This document shows positions 8,160-17,901 of a stretch of 64,000 bases of DNA, piece by piece. The position numbers were made by a program, and so were the translations under genes. Below the pieces are notes generated by a model. The model did not search any database, was not told the origin of the DNA, and saw nothing but the letters and a program-made list of their open reading frames with translations. Positions within the stretch are counted from its first letter, which is position 1. Each line of letters begins with the position of its first letter. Source of the stretch: Leminorella grimontii ATCC 33999 = DSM 5078 (lineage in GTDB: Bacteria; Pseudomonadota; Gammaproteobacteria; Enterobacterales; Enterobacteriaceae); the NCBI RefSeq assembly GCF_000439085.1, contig NZ_AUUA01000015.1, positions 38,789 through 102,788 of the forward strand. Direction: 5' to 3'.

Positions 8160-11100
8160 ATGAAAGACCAACTGATAAGCAAGGGCAAGGCGCTTTTGGA
8201 CGAGCAGCTGTCGGCCTACGGGCTGGGCGGGCTGTTTGGCGGTGGAGATGGAAACTCGAGCGGCGGTACCGGCGGGGCGACGCCCGCGTCGGACGGCATG
8301 AACCGCTATCAGTTGGGGATAGACGGCGTAAGCGCGCGGCTGTCTATTTTGCGCATTGAGGGGCATGAGCACCTAAGCGAACCGTGGCGCTACGTGGTGC
8401 AGTTCACCGCGCCCCACGGGCTTTCGATGTCGCAGGTATTGAGCAAGAGCGTGGCCATCGCGCTGGCGCCCGGCGGCGTAAGCGACCTGATGAGCGGCGC
8501 GTCGGGCTTAAGCAACGAGCTGATGTCGGCGTTCAACGCCTTTGGCGGGATGTTCGGCGACAAGATTGGTCAGGCGTTTAATGCGCCGATAGGCGGCTTT
8601 TCGGTTAACGGCATTATCCAGATGGCCAGCCGGGGCGCGTCTATCGCCGGTCGGGTTAGCGGCGCCGCGGGTAAGATTGGCGGCATGGTGGACGGGCTTG
8701 GCAGCGCTGCGGGTGCGGTCGGCGGGCTGGCCGGTAAGGCGTCGAGCCTGCTGGGCAGCGTCGGCGGCGCGTTGGGCAAGGCGGGTTTGGGGCTGTCGTC
8801 GCTGACGTCGATGGTCGGCGGGGCTGCCGGCGCTCTGGGGCTGGGCGGAAGCGGCGGTGAGACCCGCGCGCTCTACGGTGTGGTGACGTCGTTCAGCCAG
8901 CTGTCTTCTTCCGGCGATGAGGCCCGCTATGAGGTGACGGTCAGCCCGCGCCTTCAGCTGCTGGACAACACGCGCGGCAGCGCCATCTACCAGAACCAGA
9001 CGGTGCCGCAGGTGGTGGAAGAGGTGCTGCGCAAGCACGAGCTCACCGGGGTGGACTTCCGCTTCGAGCTGGCTGAGACCTATCCGGTTAAAGAGTACCT
9101 GACCCAGTGGGAAGAGAGCGACCTGACGTTTATCCGCCGCCTGCTGGCGGATTCGGGCATCTGGTTCCGCTTCGAGAGCCACGCGGAGCACGGCTGCGAC
9201 GTAGTGGTGTTCGGCGACTCGGTGCAGCAGTATCAGGACGGCCCACAGGCCAGTTACCGTCAGCCAACCGGCAACAACGACGGCGGGCTGGAGGCGGTGT
9301 GGGACATGTCCGTCGCGCGCAAAACGGTGCCGCAAAGCGTGCTCACGCAGGACTACAACTACCGCGCCGCCCAAACGGGCATGCAGTCGGAGGTGAACGA
9401 ACAGAAGAAGGACGTCACCACCCGCGGGCGGCACTACCTGTACGCCGAGCACTATCGCGACCGGGGTGAAGTGGCGCAAAGCGGCAACGAGCAGGACGAC
9501 CTGCTGGGCCAGTTTAGCAATACGCTGGGCGGTCTGGGAGACCTTCCGGGTATCAGCCCGGGCGTCAGCCAACTGAGCGGCATCGCCGGTTCGGTGAGCG
9601 GCGCGATTGGCAACGTGAAGGGCACGTTCGATGGCGCGGCGGGCAGCGTTACTGGCGCTATCGGAAGTACGGTAGGCGGATTTACCGGCGGGGCGTCGGG
9701 CGTGGGAACCTCCCCGGTCGGCTTTGCCGGCGGCGGCTCTGGCGCCAGCATGGGCGACATTGCGGGCAGCGTGGCGGGCTCGGTAGGCTCTGCCGTCAGC
9801 TCGACCGCCAGTTCCGTCGGTTCAACGGTGACCGGCGCGGCAAGCGCTATCGGCGGTGCGGTCACGGGCGCGGCGCAGGGCATTGCCGGTCAGGCGCAAA
9901 GCATGATGAACGGCATCGGTTCCGGCGCCAGTGACCTGATGGACAAGGGCTCGGACCTGCTGAACAAATTTGGCGGTGATGATGCGGACGACGCGAGCGA
10001 AAGCGGCGAAGAGAGCCAGGAGCCGGAAGGCGTAGGCCAGGGCGCGTGGTACGCCAAGCTGCGCCATCAGCGGCTGATGACCGAACAGATTACCATTACC
10101 GGCAAAACCACCCTGTCCCATCTGGCCCCCGGCCAAATTTTAACAGTGAACGGCTCGCCGATAGCGGAAGCGGGCGGCGGCATTCTGATTGTGTCGGTAG
10201 AAAGCATCGGCGACCGCCAACAGGCCTACCAGCTGACGTTCACCGGTATCCCTTACGACGCCATGCGCCCCTACCGGCCCGAGCTGCTGGCGTGGCCGAC
10301 TATCGGCGGTACGCTACCGGCCAGAGTCACCAGCCCCGGCAACGACCAGTACGGCTATATGGACAGCCACGGCCGCTACCGGGTGAAGATGGACTTCGAC
10401 CTGAACGACTCATGGCGCAAGGGTGAAGAAAGCCTGTGGATGCGCCGGGCGTCGGTCTACGCGGGTGACACCTACGGCCTGCACTTCCCGCTGATTGACG
10501 GCACCGAGGTTGCCATCGCCTTCATCGGCGGCAACCCGGACCGCCCCTACATCTCCCACGCCATGCACGACTCCCGCCACCCGGAGTTGGTCACTGCTGC
10601 CAACCACAAGCGCAACGTGATACGCACCCCGGCCAACAACAAGCTGCGGATGGACGACGAGCGGGGTAAGGAGCATATCAAAGTTGCGACGGAGTATGGG
10701 AAGACGCAGCTGAATATGGGGCATTTGGTGGACTCTGAGCGCAAGCAGCGGGGAGAAGGGTTTGAGCTGCGGACGGATGAGTGGGGGGCGATAAGGGCGG
10801 GGAAGGGGATTTTTATTAGTGCGGATGAACGATATCAGGCAAAAGGTGATTCCAGCGATATTTCAGAGGCTTTCGGCCGGTTAGAACAAGCTATGGGGCA
10901 GATGAAGGCCTTGGCTAACGTTGTAGAGCAGGCCCAGGCGCGAATTGCTGATTTAGAAACTCAACAAAAGTTGAAGGATCAGCAAATAGCTGATTTGAAA
11001 CAATCCGTCATTTTGCTTTCAGCTCCTGCAGGTATCGCGTTAGTTTCAGGAGCAACGCTTCAGCAAAGCGCTATGGAAAACCAGGTGTCGACAGCTGGAA

Positions 11101-11513
11101 AGAATATGGATATTGGTGTTGGAGAGCATTTTACTGTCGCTGCGGGACAATCATTGAGTTTGTTTGCTGGTGCTGAAGGAATGAAGTTATTTGCCGGCAA
11201 GGGTAAGGTTGAACTTCAAGCCCAAAGCGATGATATGGGATTGCGCTCTAAACAGAATATGCTAATTAATAGCACGGATGGTAAGGTTGAAATTGTTGCA
11301 TCTTCATCCCTGCTGTTAAACTGTGGAGGGGCTTATATAAAGATCGCGAACGGAATGATTGAGATGGGATGCGAAGGAAATATTATTCATAAAGCGTCTG
11401 CCGTGCAGCAGCAGGGGCCAGCAAGCTTGAATGTTGTTTCTGCAGCGTTACCTGAAGCGGGATGTGGTCGCTCTTTACAGCAGGCATCAGAGGAAGGGGC
11501 GGCCTTTGCGTAA
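8160..11513 (+). CDS. vgrG: T6SS spike protein VgrG (TssI), enlarged with low-complexity inserts
   Basis: 1117-aa VgrG, the trimeric spike that caps the Hcp tube. The gp27/gp5-like core is recognisable (LQLLDNTRGSAIYQNQTVPQVVEEVLRKHEL; LTFIRRLLADSGIWFRFE; RYRVKMDFDL; DGTEVAIAFIGGNPDRP). A DUF2345-type C-terminal beta region follows. It is longer than the usual 650-850 aa because of two Gly/Ser/Ala-rich inserts, at about residues 100-235 and 440-610. The C-terminal ~240 residues are encoded by much more AT-rich DNA than the rest and include a short coiled coil (about residues 895-945). ATG at 8160 has AGGAGTAAAGGA upstream. The DUF4123 gene overlaps its stop. Confidence 0.95.
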   Translation: MKDQLISKGKALLDEQLSAYGLGGLFGGGDGNSSGGTGGATPASDGMNRYQLGIDGVSARLSILRIEGHEHLSEPWRYVVQFTAPHGLSMSQVLSKSVAIALAPGGVSDLMSGASGLSNELMSAFNAFGGMFGDKIGQAFNAPIGGFSVNGIIQMASRGASIAGRVSGAAGKIGGMVDGLGSAAGAVGGLAGKASSLLGSVGGALGKAGLGLSSLTSMVGGAAGALGLGGSGGETRALYGVVTSFSQLSSSGDEARYEVTVSPRLQLLDNTRGSAIYQNQTVPQVVEEVLRKHELTGVDFRFELAETYPVKEYLTQWEESDLTFIRRLLADSGIWFRFESHAEHGCDVVVFGDSVQQYQDGPQASYRQPTGNNDGGLEAVWDMSVARKTVPQSVLTQDYNYRAAQTGMQSEVNEQKKDVTTRGRHYLYAEHYRDRGEVAQSGNEQDDLLGQFSNTLGGLGDLPGISPGVSQLSGIAGSVSGAIGNVKGTFDGAAGSVTGAIGSTVGGFTGGASGVGTSPVGFAGGGSGASMGDIAGSVAGSVGSAVSSTASSVGSTVTGAASAIGGAVTGAAQGIAGQAQSMMNGIGSGASDLMDKGSDLLNKFGGDDADDASESGEESQEPEGVGQGAWYAKLRHQRLMTEQITITGKTTLSHLAPGQILTVNGSPIAEAGGGILIVSVESIGDRQQAYQLTFTGIPYDAMRPYRPELLAWPTIGGTLPARVTSPGNDQYGYMDSHGRYRVKMDFDLNDSWRKGEESLWMRRASVYAGDTYGLHFPLIDGTEVAIAFIGGNPDRPYISHAMHDSRHPELVTAANHKRNVIRTPANNKLRMDDERGKEHIKVATEYGKTQLNMGHLVDSERKQRGEGFELRTDEWGAIRAGKGIFISADERYQAKGDSSDISEAFGRLEQAMGQMKALANVVEQAQARIADLETQQKLKDQQIADLKQSVILLSAPAGIALVSGATLQQSAMENQVSTAGKNMDIGVGEHFTVAAGQSLSLFAGAEGMKLFAGKGKVELQAQSDDMGLRSKQNMLINSTDGKVEIVASSSLLLNCGGAYIKIANGMIEMGCEGNIIHKASAVQQQGPASLNVVSAALPEAGCGRSLQQASEEGAAFA

Positions 11514-12417
11514 TAATATTAATAATGATCTGTTTAACAGACATAAAAGAACGTTGCTTGAGAGATTGAATGTTTATCCAAGTGATAAAAAATATATATT
11601 ATTAGATCCCTGTGCTGTTGGTGAGCCTGATGATATCTTTTCAAATGTAGCTGAAAAATGCCCAATACCTATTTATTATCAGGATATGGCATTAACTCGC
11701 CGTCCTTATTTATTGGAAATAAAAGATGATGAGGCGGGCGATTCTCTTTTAGATGCCAGCATAAGGCTTGCTATTTCTGAAACAATGAGGGATAGGTCTG
11801 ATCCTAGCCGCTTTAGATGCATGTGTGCTTGGCTAACCAGTTCAGATGATATTAATCTTTTATCGGAAAAATTAGCATTAAAGAGTATTATAAAACAAGG
11901 TGATGGCAATGAAACTTTATTTAGATTCTACGATCCACGTATTATGGATTTGCTTTTAGAGATTCTTCAACCAGCGCAGTTTTCTAATGGATTGTATCGA
12001 CTTTCAGGTTGGTTTTGGCTATCGCGTGAGTCAAAATTATGTTCTTACCCAATTTCCGTAGTAAAAACAAATGCGCCAGTTTGGTATTTAACTAAGGAGC
12101 AAAAGAAAAGCTTATCTCGTTCAACTTGGATTAATATCTGTCTGGATAAACAGTTCATATATCCGAATGTATATATAAATAAGTTAACTGTATCTGAACT
12201 AGATGGACTTCTTAGCTATATTGATAATAATTATGGCATCGATGAAAAAGATGATGCTATAACTTATGCTCATTATATTATGACTAAATCCCGTAATATT
12301 GATAACCATCCGGAAATTAAAAGATTACTTAATGAATGGGATAAAGAAAACGAACTCTTATCCGTATTGTTGGGGAATGTTGAGCAAAGAGTTTGGGATG
12401 AAATGACTGATTACTAA
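11506..12417 (+). CDS. DUF4123-domain T6SS effector adaptor/chaperone
   Basis: 303 aa. DUF4123 proteins load effectors onto VgrG or PAAR spikes. Typical traits: an N-terminal YILLDPCAVGEPDD segment and LFRFYDPRIMDLLLEILQPAQF in the middle. The likely start is TTG at 11506, overlapping the vgrG stop by 8 bases, with AGGAAGGGG 7 bases upstream. A longer reading from 11431 would lie deep in vgrG and lacks a ribosome site. It is strongly AT-rich, unlike the core T6SS genes. Position between vgrG and PAAR/VasX-like effector suggests it carries that effector. Client identity is inferred. Confidence 0.85.
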   Translation: MRNNINNDLFNRHKRTLLERLNVYPSDKKYILLDPCAVGEPDDIFSNVAEKCPIPIYYQDMALTRRPYLLEIKDDEAGDSLLDASIRLAISETMRDRSDPSRFRCMCAWLTSSDDINLLSEKLALKSIIKQGDGNETLFRFYDPRIMDLLLEILQPAQFSNGLYRLSGWFWLSRESKLCSYPISVVKTNAPVWYLTKEQKKSLSRSTWINICLDKQFIYPNVYINKLTVSELDGLLSYIDNNYGIDEKDDAITYAHYIMTKSRNIDNHPEIKRLLNEWDKENELLSVLLGNVEQRVWDEMTDY

Positions 12418-12438
12418 TAATGCTATTGGAAAATTATA

Positions 12439-13605
12439 ATGTCTTGGCCGATTCCTGATTTTTTCGTTATTAAGAAACCCTCAGAGATAAGATATTGGGT
12501 TTGGGGTAGTGTTTATATCCTTCTGTCTTTCTTGAGTTGTTTTTTCTTGTGGTTCTTTCTTAAAGAAAATGCAGATAACTATATTATTTATATTTCAGTG
12601 CTAGTTGGTATAGCTCTTGCTCTAGGAATATCACTAGGCGTGAGGATATTCATTTATGATAATAATTTAATGAGATATACCGCATGGGAACAACAGAGAC
12701 AAGAGGCAAAGAGAGAGTGGAGTCGATGGGCAACAAAGAGAGTAGCAGTTATTGCCAGCGAAGTTATTACTCCGAAAATACATTTGGACAAAATATTGGC
12801 TTCAGATGAAAAGGAAAACCTATTTATCGAGGAAGGGAAAGCATTACCTCTCTTGCTAATATCCGAATTAGGATTAAAGTCCAGATATGAACAGGCATTA
12901 GAATGGCTATTGTTTTCATTGAGGGAGAAACTTAATGTTGCAATGGAAAGGAATAGTTTAGATGTTTATTTTTTAGCCGAAGAAAAACACAGTGAACCTT
13001 TAAGACACAGTATGGTTAACTCGTGGAAATTAACCGGGCTGAAGGAGCGTTATCGGCTGCATATTTTGACGAATCCAATATCATGTAATGATCTTATTGA
13101 TTCGGTGCTTGCTTCTGAACGAAATACTACTCCACTACTGGTCATCTCTTGTCAGTTTTCTTTATTGGTTACTGAGTTTATTTCAGCTATCTTTCTCTGT
13201 GGAGAGCTTTGTGCTAAGGATATGGGTATTGTACCGATAGCTTACGTAGAGCGACCTATGCCAACAGATGAGAGTAATATTGGAACTGATATAGGTATCA
13301 TGAAGTTTTATGGGCAGCTTTCGTCGGAAACGCCTCCATTATTATTGTTTAATCAGGTCTCTGGAGATGCTCAAGCGCAGGGGATATCCGCTTTATGTAG
13401 ATTGAATAATAACCATGAAATGAATAGTACAATGATTATTGATTCTATACTTGGAAAAACTGGAAATTTGTCAGAATGGCTTTGCTTGGGATTAGGTACT
13501 AACTTGGTCTATTCATTAGGTAAGCCAAATATACTAATAACGGGATGCTGTGATGGTTCTCTTTCAGTTATTTCTATAATACAAGAAGAGAAAACTGAAT
13601 CATAA
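12439..13605 (+). CDS. Unknown two-TM protein in the VgrG cargo cassette
   Basis: 388 aa; I do not recognise a family. Two membrane helices near the N-terminus (about residues 20-41 and 48-70) place the remaining ~310 residues on one side of the inner membrane. After the helices comes a charged stretch (WEQQRQEAKREWSRWATKRVAVIASEV), then a long soluble domain with no motif I can name. It sits between the DUF4123 adaptor and the PAAR gene in one AT-rich unit, with short gaps, so it is probably an accessory to spike loading or effector delivery. It could also be an immunity-like protein. Function unassigned. Confidence 0.7.
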   Translation: MSWPIPDFFVIKKPSEIRYWVWGSVYILLSFLSCFFLWFFLKENADNYIIYISVLVGIALALGISLGVRIFIYDNNLMRYTAWEQQRQEAKREWSRWATKRVAVIASEVITPKIHLDKILASDEKENLFIEEGKALPLLLISELGLKSRYEQALEWLLFSLREKLNVAMERNSLDVYFLAEEKHSEPLRHSMVNSWKLTGLKERYRLHILTNPISCNDLIDSVLASERNTTPLLVISCQFSLLVTEFISAIFLCGELCAKDMGIVPIAYVERPMPTDESNIGTDIGIMKFYGQLSSETPPLLLFNQVSGDAQAQGISALCRLNNNHEMNSTMIIDSILGKTGNLSEWLCLGLGTNLVYSLGKPNILITGCCDGSLSVISIIQEEKTES

Positions 13606-13622
13606 CTGATGGAATAGAAATT

Positions 13623-13907
13623 ATGAGCTGCAGTGCTAGCGTAAAAGGAAGACGAGTTATAGTTGTGGGAGACAAAACTACAACGGGAGGGACTGTTATA
13701 TCTGGTGCTACAAATGCTGTGTATCGACAGGTTCAGCAGGCAAGAAAAGGCGATAAAGTTTATTGTCCTCAATGTAATGAAATTGGCGTTATTGTCGAAG
13801 GATGTAATGAGCTCTTGAATGCAGGTACTCCTGTTGCATTACATGGGCATATTGTTTCGTGTGGATGCTCTTATGGTAATAATAGACTTATAGCAGGCTC
13901 CTCTTGA
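13623..13907 (+). CDS. PAAR-domain spike tip protein
   Basis: 94-aa stand-alone PAAR protein. PAAR proteins form the sharp metal-bound cone on top of VgrG and often connect effectors to the spike. The GDKTTTGGTVISGA opening, repeated short beta segments and TPVALHGHIVSCGC near the C-terminus fit the PAAR family. Cysteines (YCPQC, CGC) and the His in HGH may contribute to the zinc site. It has no C-terminal toxin extension, so toxin activity is probably supplied by the separate VasX-like protein downstream. Confidence 0.88.
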   Translation: MSCSASVKGRRVIVVGDKTTTGGTVISGATNAVYRQVQQARKGDKVYCPQCNEIGVIVEGCNELLNAGTPVALHGHIVSCGCSYGNNRLIAGSS

Positions 13908-13932
13908 CCTTCTTCTCTTCAAGCGTCAAGAG
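13901..13932. terminator. Hairpin at the PAAR gene stop
   Basis: Inverted repeat CTCTTGAC (13901-13908) / GTCAAGAG (13925-13932) spanning the PAAR stop codon. No T-run follows, so termination would be partial. A ~100-bp AT-rich gap then precedes the first immunity-like gene and may contain its promoter. Confidence 0.4.
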
Positions 13933-14034
13933 AAACGGATATAGATAAAATGTAGATAGAATAGTCTGTGTAAAAACAATGGAGCTATTAAGACCTCGGT
14001 TATTTCTATGAATGAATGTTTTTAAAGGTATCCT

Positions 14035-14748
14035 ATGAATGAGAATATAAAAATACGGTTTGAGCGAGTCGTTCGCTGTCGCTCAGTAAAGCTATGGCAT
14101 TGGTTTATGGTCGCGATTGGTGTAATGATTGTTCTGTCAATGTTTTTTTTGGATAGGTATCGAGGATATGGCGTTGAATATATTCTGGATAGCTATGGTG
14201 TAAAATATAAAAATAGCGGCGTGATTTTTTATGGCGGCAGCAGCATTTTTATTACTTTATTGTGTATCGGTGGCATAACCCAGATTTTCTTATATTGCTA
14301 TGTTTTTTTTATGGAGAAAAGTCGCTTTATTTCACAGATGGGCCTTAGCTTGTTGGCATTTTTTCTATTAAGTGTGTTGTCATTTATTTATATTCCTCCT
14401 ACGGCTAATTTTGAGATGACAGTTTACCATAAAGACGCGACTTCTTCTGAATATGCTTGGGCATGGCCAGGACACGAGGGAATAAAAATTGTTCCCATAA
14501 GTATTAGCCAGAATGATAGGGAATCCAAAAAGTTATATATAAAGGAAGGCGGCGTGTCACAATATTTCTACTGTGTTACCTATTATTATCGCTGGTCGGC
14601 ATCTATTCAAATAAAAGAAAACGTATGGCGAAAATACTTTTTATGGGATTTTGAAAAAAATGGAACGCCAGATACCTGTAAGAAATTAACAGGTGAAGAA
14701 TTAGATAAATTATCCAATGTCAATATAAAAAATGCATTAACACTTTAG
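14035..14748 (+). CDS. Three-TM putative immunity protein, copy 1
   Basis: 237 aa. Three predicted membrane helices (about residues 21-41, 70-92 and 100-122) are followed by a C-terminal soluble domain. It is paralogous to the proteins at 17902 and 18632: shared features are FYGGSSIFITLL before helix 2, PPTANFEM after helix 3, SSEYAWAWP, and an aromatic W..SIQ.KE..W segment. It lies immediately upstream of the VasX-like effector. In Vibrio cholerae the VasX pore-former is neutralised by the small multi-TM inner-membrane protein TsiV2 encoded next to it, so immunity is the best guess. This copy is unusual in preceding the effector. Confidence 0.72.
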   Translation: MNENIKIRFERVVRCRSVKLWHWFMVAIGVMIVLSMFFLDRYRGYGVEYILDSYGVKYKNSGVIFYGGSSIFITLLCIGGITQIFLYCYVFFMEKSRFISQMGLSLLAFFLLSVLSFIYIPPTANFEMTVYHKDATSSEYAWAWPGHEGIKIVPISISQNDRESKKLYIKEGGVSQYFYCVTYYYRWSASIQIKENVWRKYFLWDFEKNGTPDTCKKLTGEELDKLSNVNIKNALTL

Positions 14749-14799
14749 TTTTAATAAATAAATTATCTTAATTGATTGATAATAAGGATGTTAATCACT

Positions 14800-17700
14800 A
14801 TGAGTAAAGAAAATTGCGAAGTCTGTAATAAGACGGGAATATCTATTCTACCCGTTCGCTATAGCATTGCCCCTAAAAATGATCTGACGCCAAAAATACC
14901 CACGCCGCTGCAGGGCGGCATAGTTCAGCGTAATCTAGGGACGGCAGATTATTTATTAAGGTCCCTTACCAGTGGATATCTTTATCTTTATAGTGATACG
15001 TGTTTTGGTAGTGAGAAATGGCGCTCCTTTGTTGTGGACGTTGACGGGTGTTTACATCCTCAGGGGAGCGTTGAGTCCACTAAAGACAATCCCAGTGAAG
15101 TCCCCAGAATCCGTGATGATGAAACCTGTGTGAAAAGTGGCGATCTCTATCCTGCCAAAATTTTGGCATTTAAAGATGGTAACAAATTCCCAGAGAGTGG
15201 CGAGATATGGTTAGCCTATTCGCATCATAAGTGGACACCGGCGGTGTGCTGGAAATATGAATGTGATGAGAAGTTAAGAAAGGAAAGGATGCGCTCTTTT
15301 ATTGTCAGTGAGGCGCGAACTGGAAGCGTTACTAGCAGGAGCTTGGCAAAAGCCGATGTCGCCAGCGTTGCTGCAGTATTAGAGTTTGCCCCTCTGGAAC
15401 AAAAGAATGCGGTTAAGGAACACCTAAAGGCAATACCGGAAAGCCAGGAGCCGCTGGAGGTTGAGTATGACGCACAGGCCATGGTTGATGCGTTGGATAA
15501 GTCCGGAAAATCCTGCTCTTCGTCAGCGCTGATTATTGCTCTGCCCGACCCGATAGGTATAACCGCGGATTTGAACCACTACCGTAACTTTTATGCGGCG
15601 GACTTGTTGGGAAAATCAAGCTTTGACAATCAGGAGAAAAATGGTAAAGCCATTTTGGCTAATACAGTTAACGCAATATTGGAGCAGGTAGATAAGGCGG
15701 CTAAAGATGATTCAATTTTTGGACATTTTTATGACCGAGGTAGATTTGAAAAACATTTGAACCTAAAGAAACTTCAGGTTTCATTAGAAGACTATGATCT
15801 TCTAAATATTAAAAGAAAATATATAGTAAAAATAAGCAGTGATTATTCTGAATGGCTTATTTCTCCTGAATGGAAAAGTAGCCAAGCACAAGAATTTGAT
15901 GATAAGAATGAAAATAGTGACCAGAATCATCAAGAGTGGATTCTGCAGTGCATTATCGGTTCAGGAGAAACAGAAAAAGAGCAAAAGGCTTGGCTTGACT
16001 GCATTAACCGAAACGTTAAGCCGGAGGAAAACTGGCTGCTCAGGCTGCTGTTTGGGCTGGATACTGAGCTGATCGCTAACGTTAATGACCTGCGGAGCAA
16101 GGTCAGCATTAGCAATGTGATTGAAGAAAATCAAAAAACGATCGTGGAATTCTCCGATAAGGTCTATCAGGCAATGGCGGACATTTTTGCCAGTGCTAAC
16201 GCCCTTAGAGGAAGAGTTCGGGCTCATAGAGACGTGCTTGGGCTGATCGTTTCTGTCGAAAAGCAGCTGGCTTGGTTATACAGAACTAACCCGAAAGCCT
16301 ATGTTAACGTTGTTGGGGACGTAGCGGTTAGCCTGATGGGGACCGGAAATTATAATATTGAGCCATACCGGTATCTCGGTACGGCAGATCAAATAGAGAT
16401 CGTATTGCGAAGCGGCGGCGATCCCGGCATTAAACCACATACCCCCATCAGTGCCGTGAACGATAGGGAAATTTATCGCTGTAGACCAGGGTATATGGCT
16501 GAGTACGATGCAAAGCTATCCCAAAAGGTGGGAAGGGACGTTATCTATAATCCTCCAGTGGGGAAGGGGCAGCGCCTACAGTTTGCCGCTTTTCTTGTTA
16601 CCGAAAGCTATGCCCATAACGATGGGTTTGACGGAATGAAGGCCTCTTATCGGCAGATGCTAAATCTGGACACCGTAGGTCCCAGCCCCGACCCTCAAAT
16701 AAACGCCTGGGGCAACATAATCAGCAAAGGAAAGGCTGCGGGCGGCGCGGCGTTCAACGGGATAATAAACTTTTTCTTAATAGTCAGTTCCTTTAGTGCG
16801 ATGGAAAGCCTTCGAAGCGATAAAACGACCGACCCTGAAAAGGCCAAACAGACAATGGTTCTTTTCTCCAACGCATTAGCATTTGCAGCGGGAACCATAA
16901 ATATCAAGATAGCGATAGAAGAATTTCGGGGCATCGCCAACCCGAGTCGGGCCGCTTTTAGCGCTGCGGCAACCAAGTTTAATATGGTGAGCTCACTTAT
17001 TACCGTAGCGCTGATTAATAATGATGTGAATGAGAAGTTGGATCGGGACGACCTTGATTCCGCTTGTTGGAGTATGTTAGAGCTTTTCTGCGTTGTAGCT
17101 GGTATTTGGGTAGGGATTGCTGCCGCTGAAGCGTCAGGAGTTGTACCGGGGGTAGGATGGGCGCTTGCGGGGCTGATCTTGATTGTTATTGGCGCTTATG
17201 CGGCTATAGCTGCGTATGCAACTAACGATCTGGAACGTCTTGACTTGGAATATTGGTTAGATAACGGTTCATTTGGGCTTAGAAACCTGACAAAGGGTAA
17301 ATATCTATTAAGAAACCCGTTTAGATCTAAAGGAAAGGGAGAGAGCAATTATACGGTTAAAGAGTTTACAGGTTTTGATGAGGAAATGCGGGCGCTGTAT
17401 TTAATTCTCTTTACTCCTAGCGTACGGTCTTCATTGAATTCTCGCAGCGGTGGTTCAGACTGGGGATATAGTACAACTATTTATGAAAACGATTATGTGA
17501 TAAAAGTGCCCAGCTATCGTGATAATACTAAAGTTAGCGTTAGGTTGGGCTTTATTAGTTCTAAAGATGAAGAGGACGTTCTGGTCGAGTACTCTCTTGA
17601 TAATGGAACTGAAGAGATCAAAATGATTACACAATCCACGAAGTTGCTTGCTTCTGCTACTCCCAAAATAAGTATAGATAAAGATAAATCATTTTTAACG

Positions 17701-17865
17701 GTTTCCGGCCGAGTTAGTTTAATGTCTGACGTTGGCAGTAAGCTAGATGTCTCTGCTTCCAAATTGACTGTGGGCTATTATCCCATGGTTGACTCATCTC
17801 CTGATGTTGATGTCGGGATAGTTATGAAGAAGGAATTGGATAGTGAGCAACTGAGTTATGATTAA
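14800..17865 (+). CDS. VasX-like T6SS pore-forming effector
   Basis: 1021 aa. The N-terminus (CEVCNKTGISILPVRYSIAP..., then LRSLTSGYLYLY) matches the VasX N-terminal region found in T6SS pore-forming effectors. A long central part follows. Near residues 650-820 lie several hydrophobic segments (FNGIINFFLIVSSF; MVLFSNALAFAAGTINI; LELFCVVAGIWVGIAAA; GVGWALAGLILIVIGAYAAIAAY), consistent with membrane insertion. The last ~200 residues look beta-rich. I chose ATG at 14800 (MSKENCEVC) with TAAGGA 11 bases upstream; a TTG start at 14776 adds only eight residues. Expected action: depolarising the target inner membrane. Flanked by three immunity-like genes. Confidence 0.85.
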   Translation: MSKENCEVCNKTGISILPVRYSIAPKNDLTPKIPTPLQGGIVQRNLGTADYLLRSLTSGYLYLYSDTCFGSEKWRSFVVDVDGCLHPQGSVESTKDNPSEVPRIRDDETCVKSGDLYPAKILAFKDGNKFPESGEIWLAYSHHKWTPAVCWKYECDEKLRKERMRSFIVSEARTGSVTSRSLAKADVASVAAVLEFAPLEQKNAVKEHLKAIPESQEPLEVEYDAQAMVDALDKSGKSCSSSALIIALPDPIGITADLNHYRNFYAADLLGKSSFDNQEKNGKAILANTVNAILEQVDKAAKDDSIFGHFYDRGRFEKHLNLKKLQVSLEDYDLLNIKRKYIVKISSDYSEWLISPEWKSSQAQEFDDKNENSDQNHQEWILQCIIGSGETEKEQKAWLDCINRNVKPEENWLLRLLFGLDTELIANVNDLRSKVSISNVIEENQKTIVEFSDKVYQAMADIFASANALRGRVRAHRDVLGLIVSVEKQLAWLYRTNPKAYVNVVGDVAVSLMGTGNYNIEPYRYLGTADQIEIVLRSGGDPGIKPHTPISAVNDREIYRCRPGYMAEYDAKLSQKVGRDVIYNPPVGKGQRLQFAAFLVTESYAHNDGFDGMKASYRQMLNLDTVGPSPDPQINAWGNIISKGKAAGGAAFNGIINFFLIVSSFSAMESLRSDKTTDPEKAKQTMVLFSNALAFAAGTINIKIAIEEFRGIANPSRAAFSAAATKFNMVSSLITVALINNDVNEKLDRDDLDSACWSMLELFCVVAGIWVGIAAAEASGVVPGVGWALAGLILIVIGAYAAIAAYATNDLERLDLEYWLDNGSFGLRNLTKGKYLLRNPFRSKGKGESNYTVKEFTGFDEEMRALYLILFTPSVRSSLNSRSGGSDWGYSTTIYENDYVIKVPSYRDNTKVSVRLGFISSKDEEDVLVEYSLDNGTEEIKMITQSTKLLASATPKISIDKDKSFLTVSGRVSLMSDVGSKLDVSASKLTVGYYPMVDSSPDVDVGIVMKKELDSEQLSYD

Positions 17866-17901
17866 ATTTTTTCTATACAATCACTGATTGAGAGTTAATA
17901 A

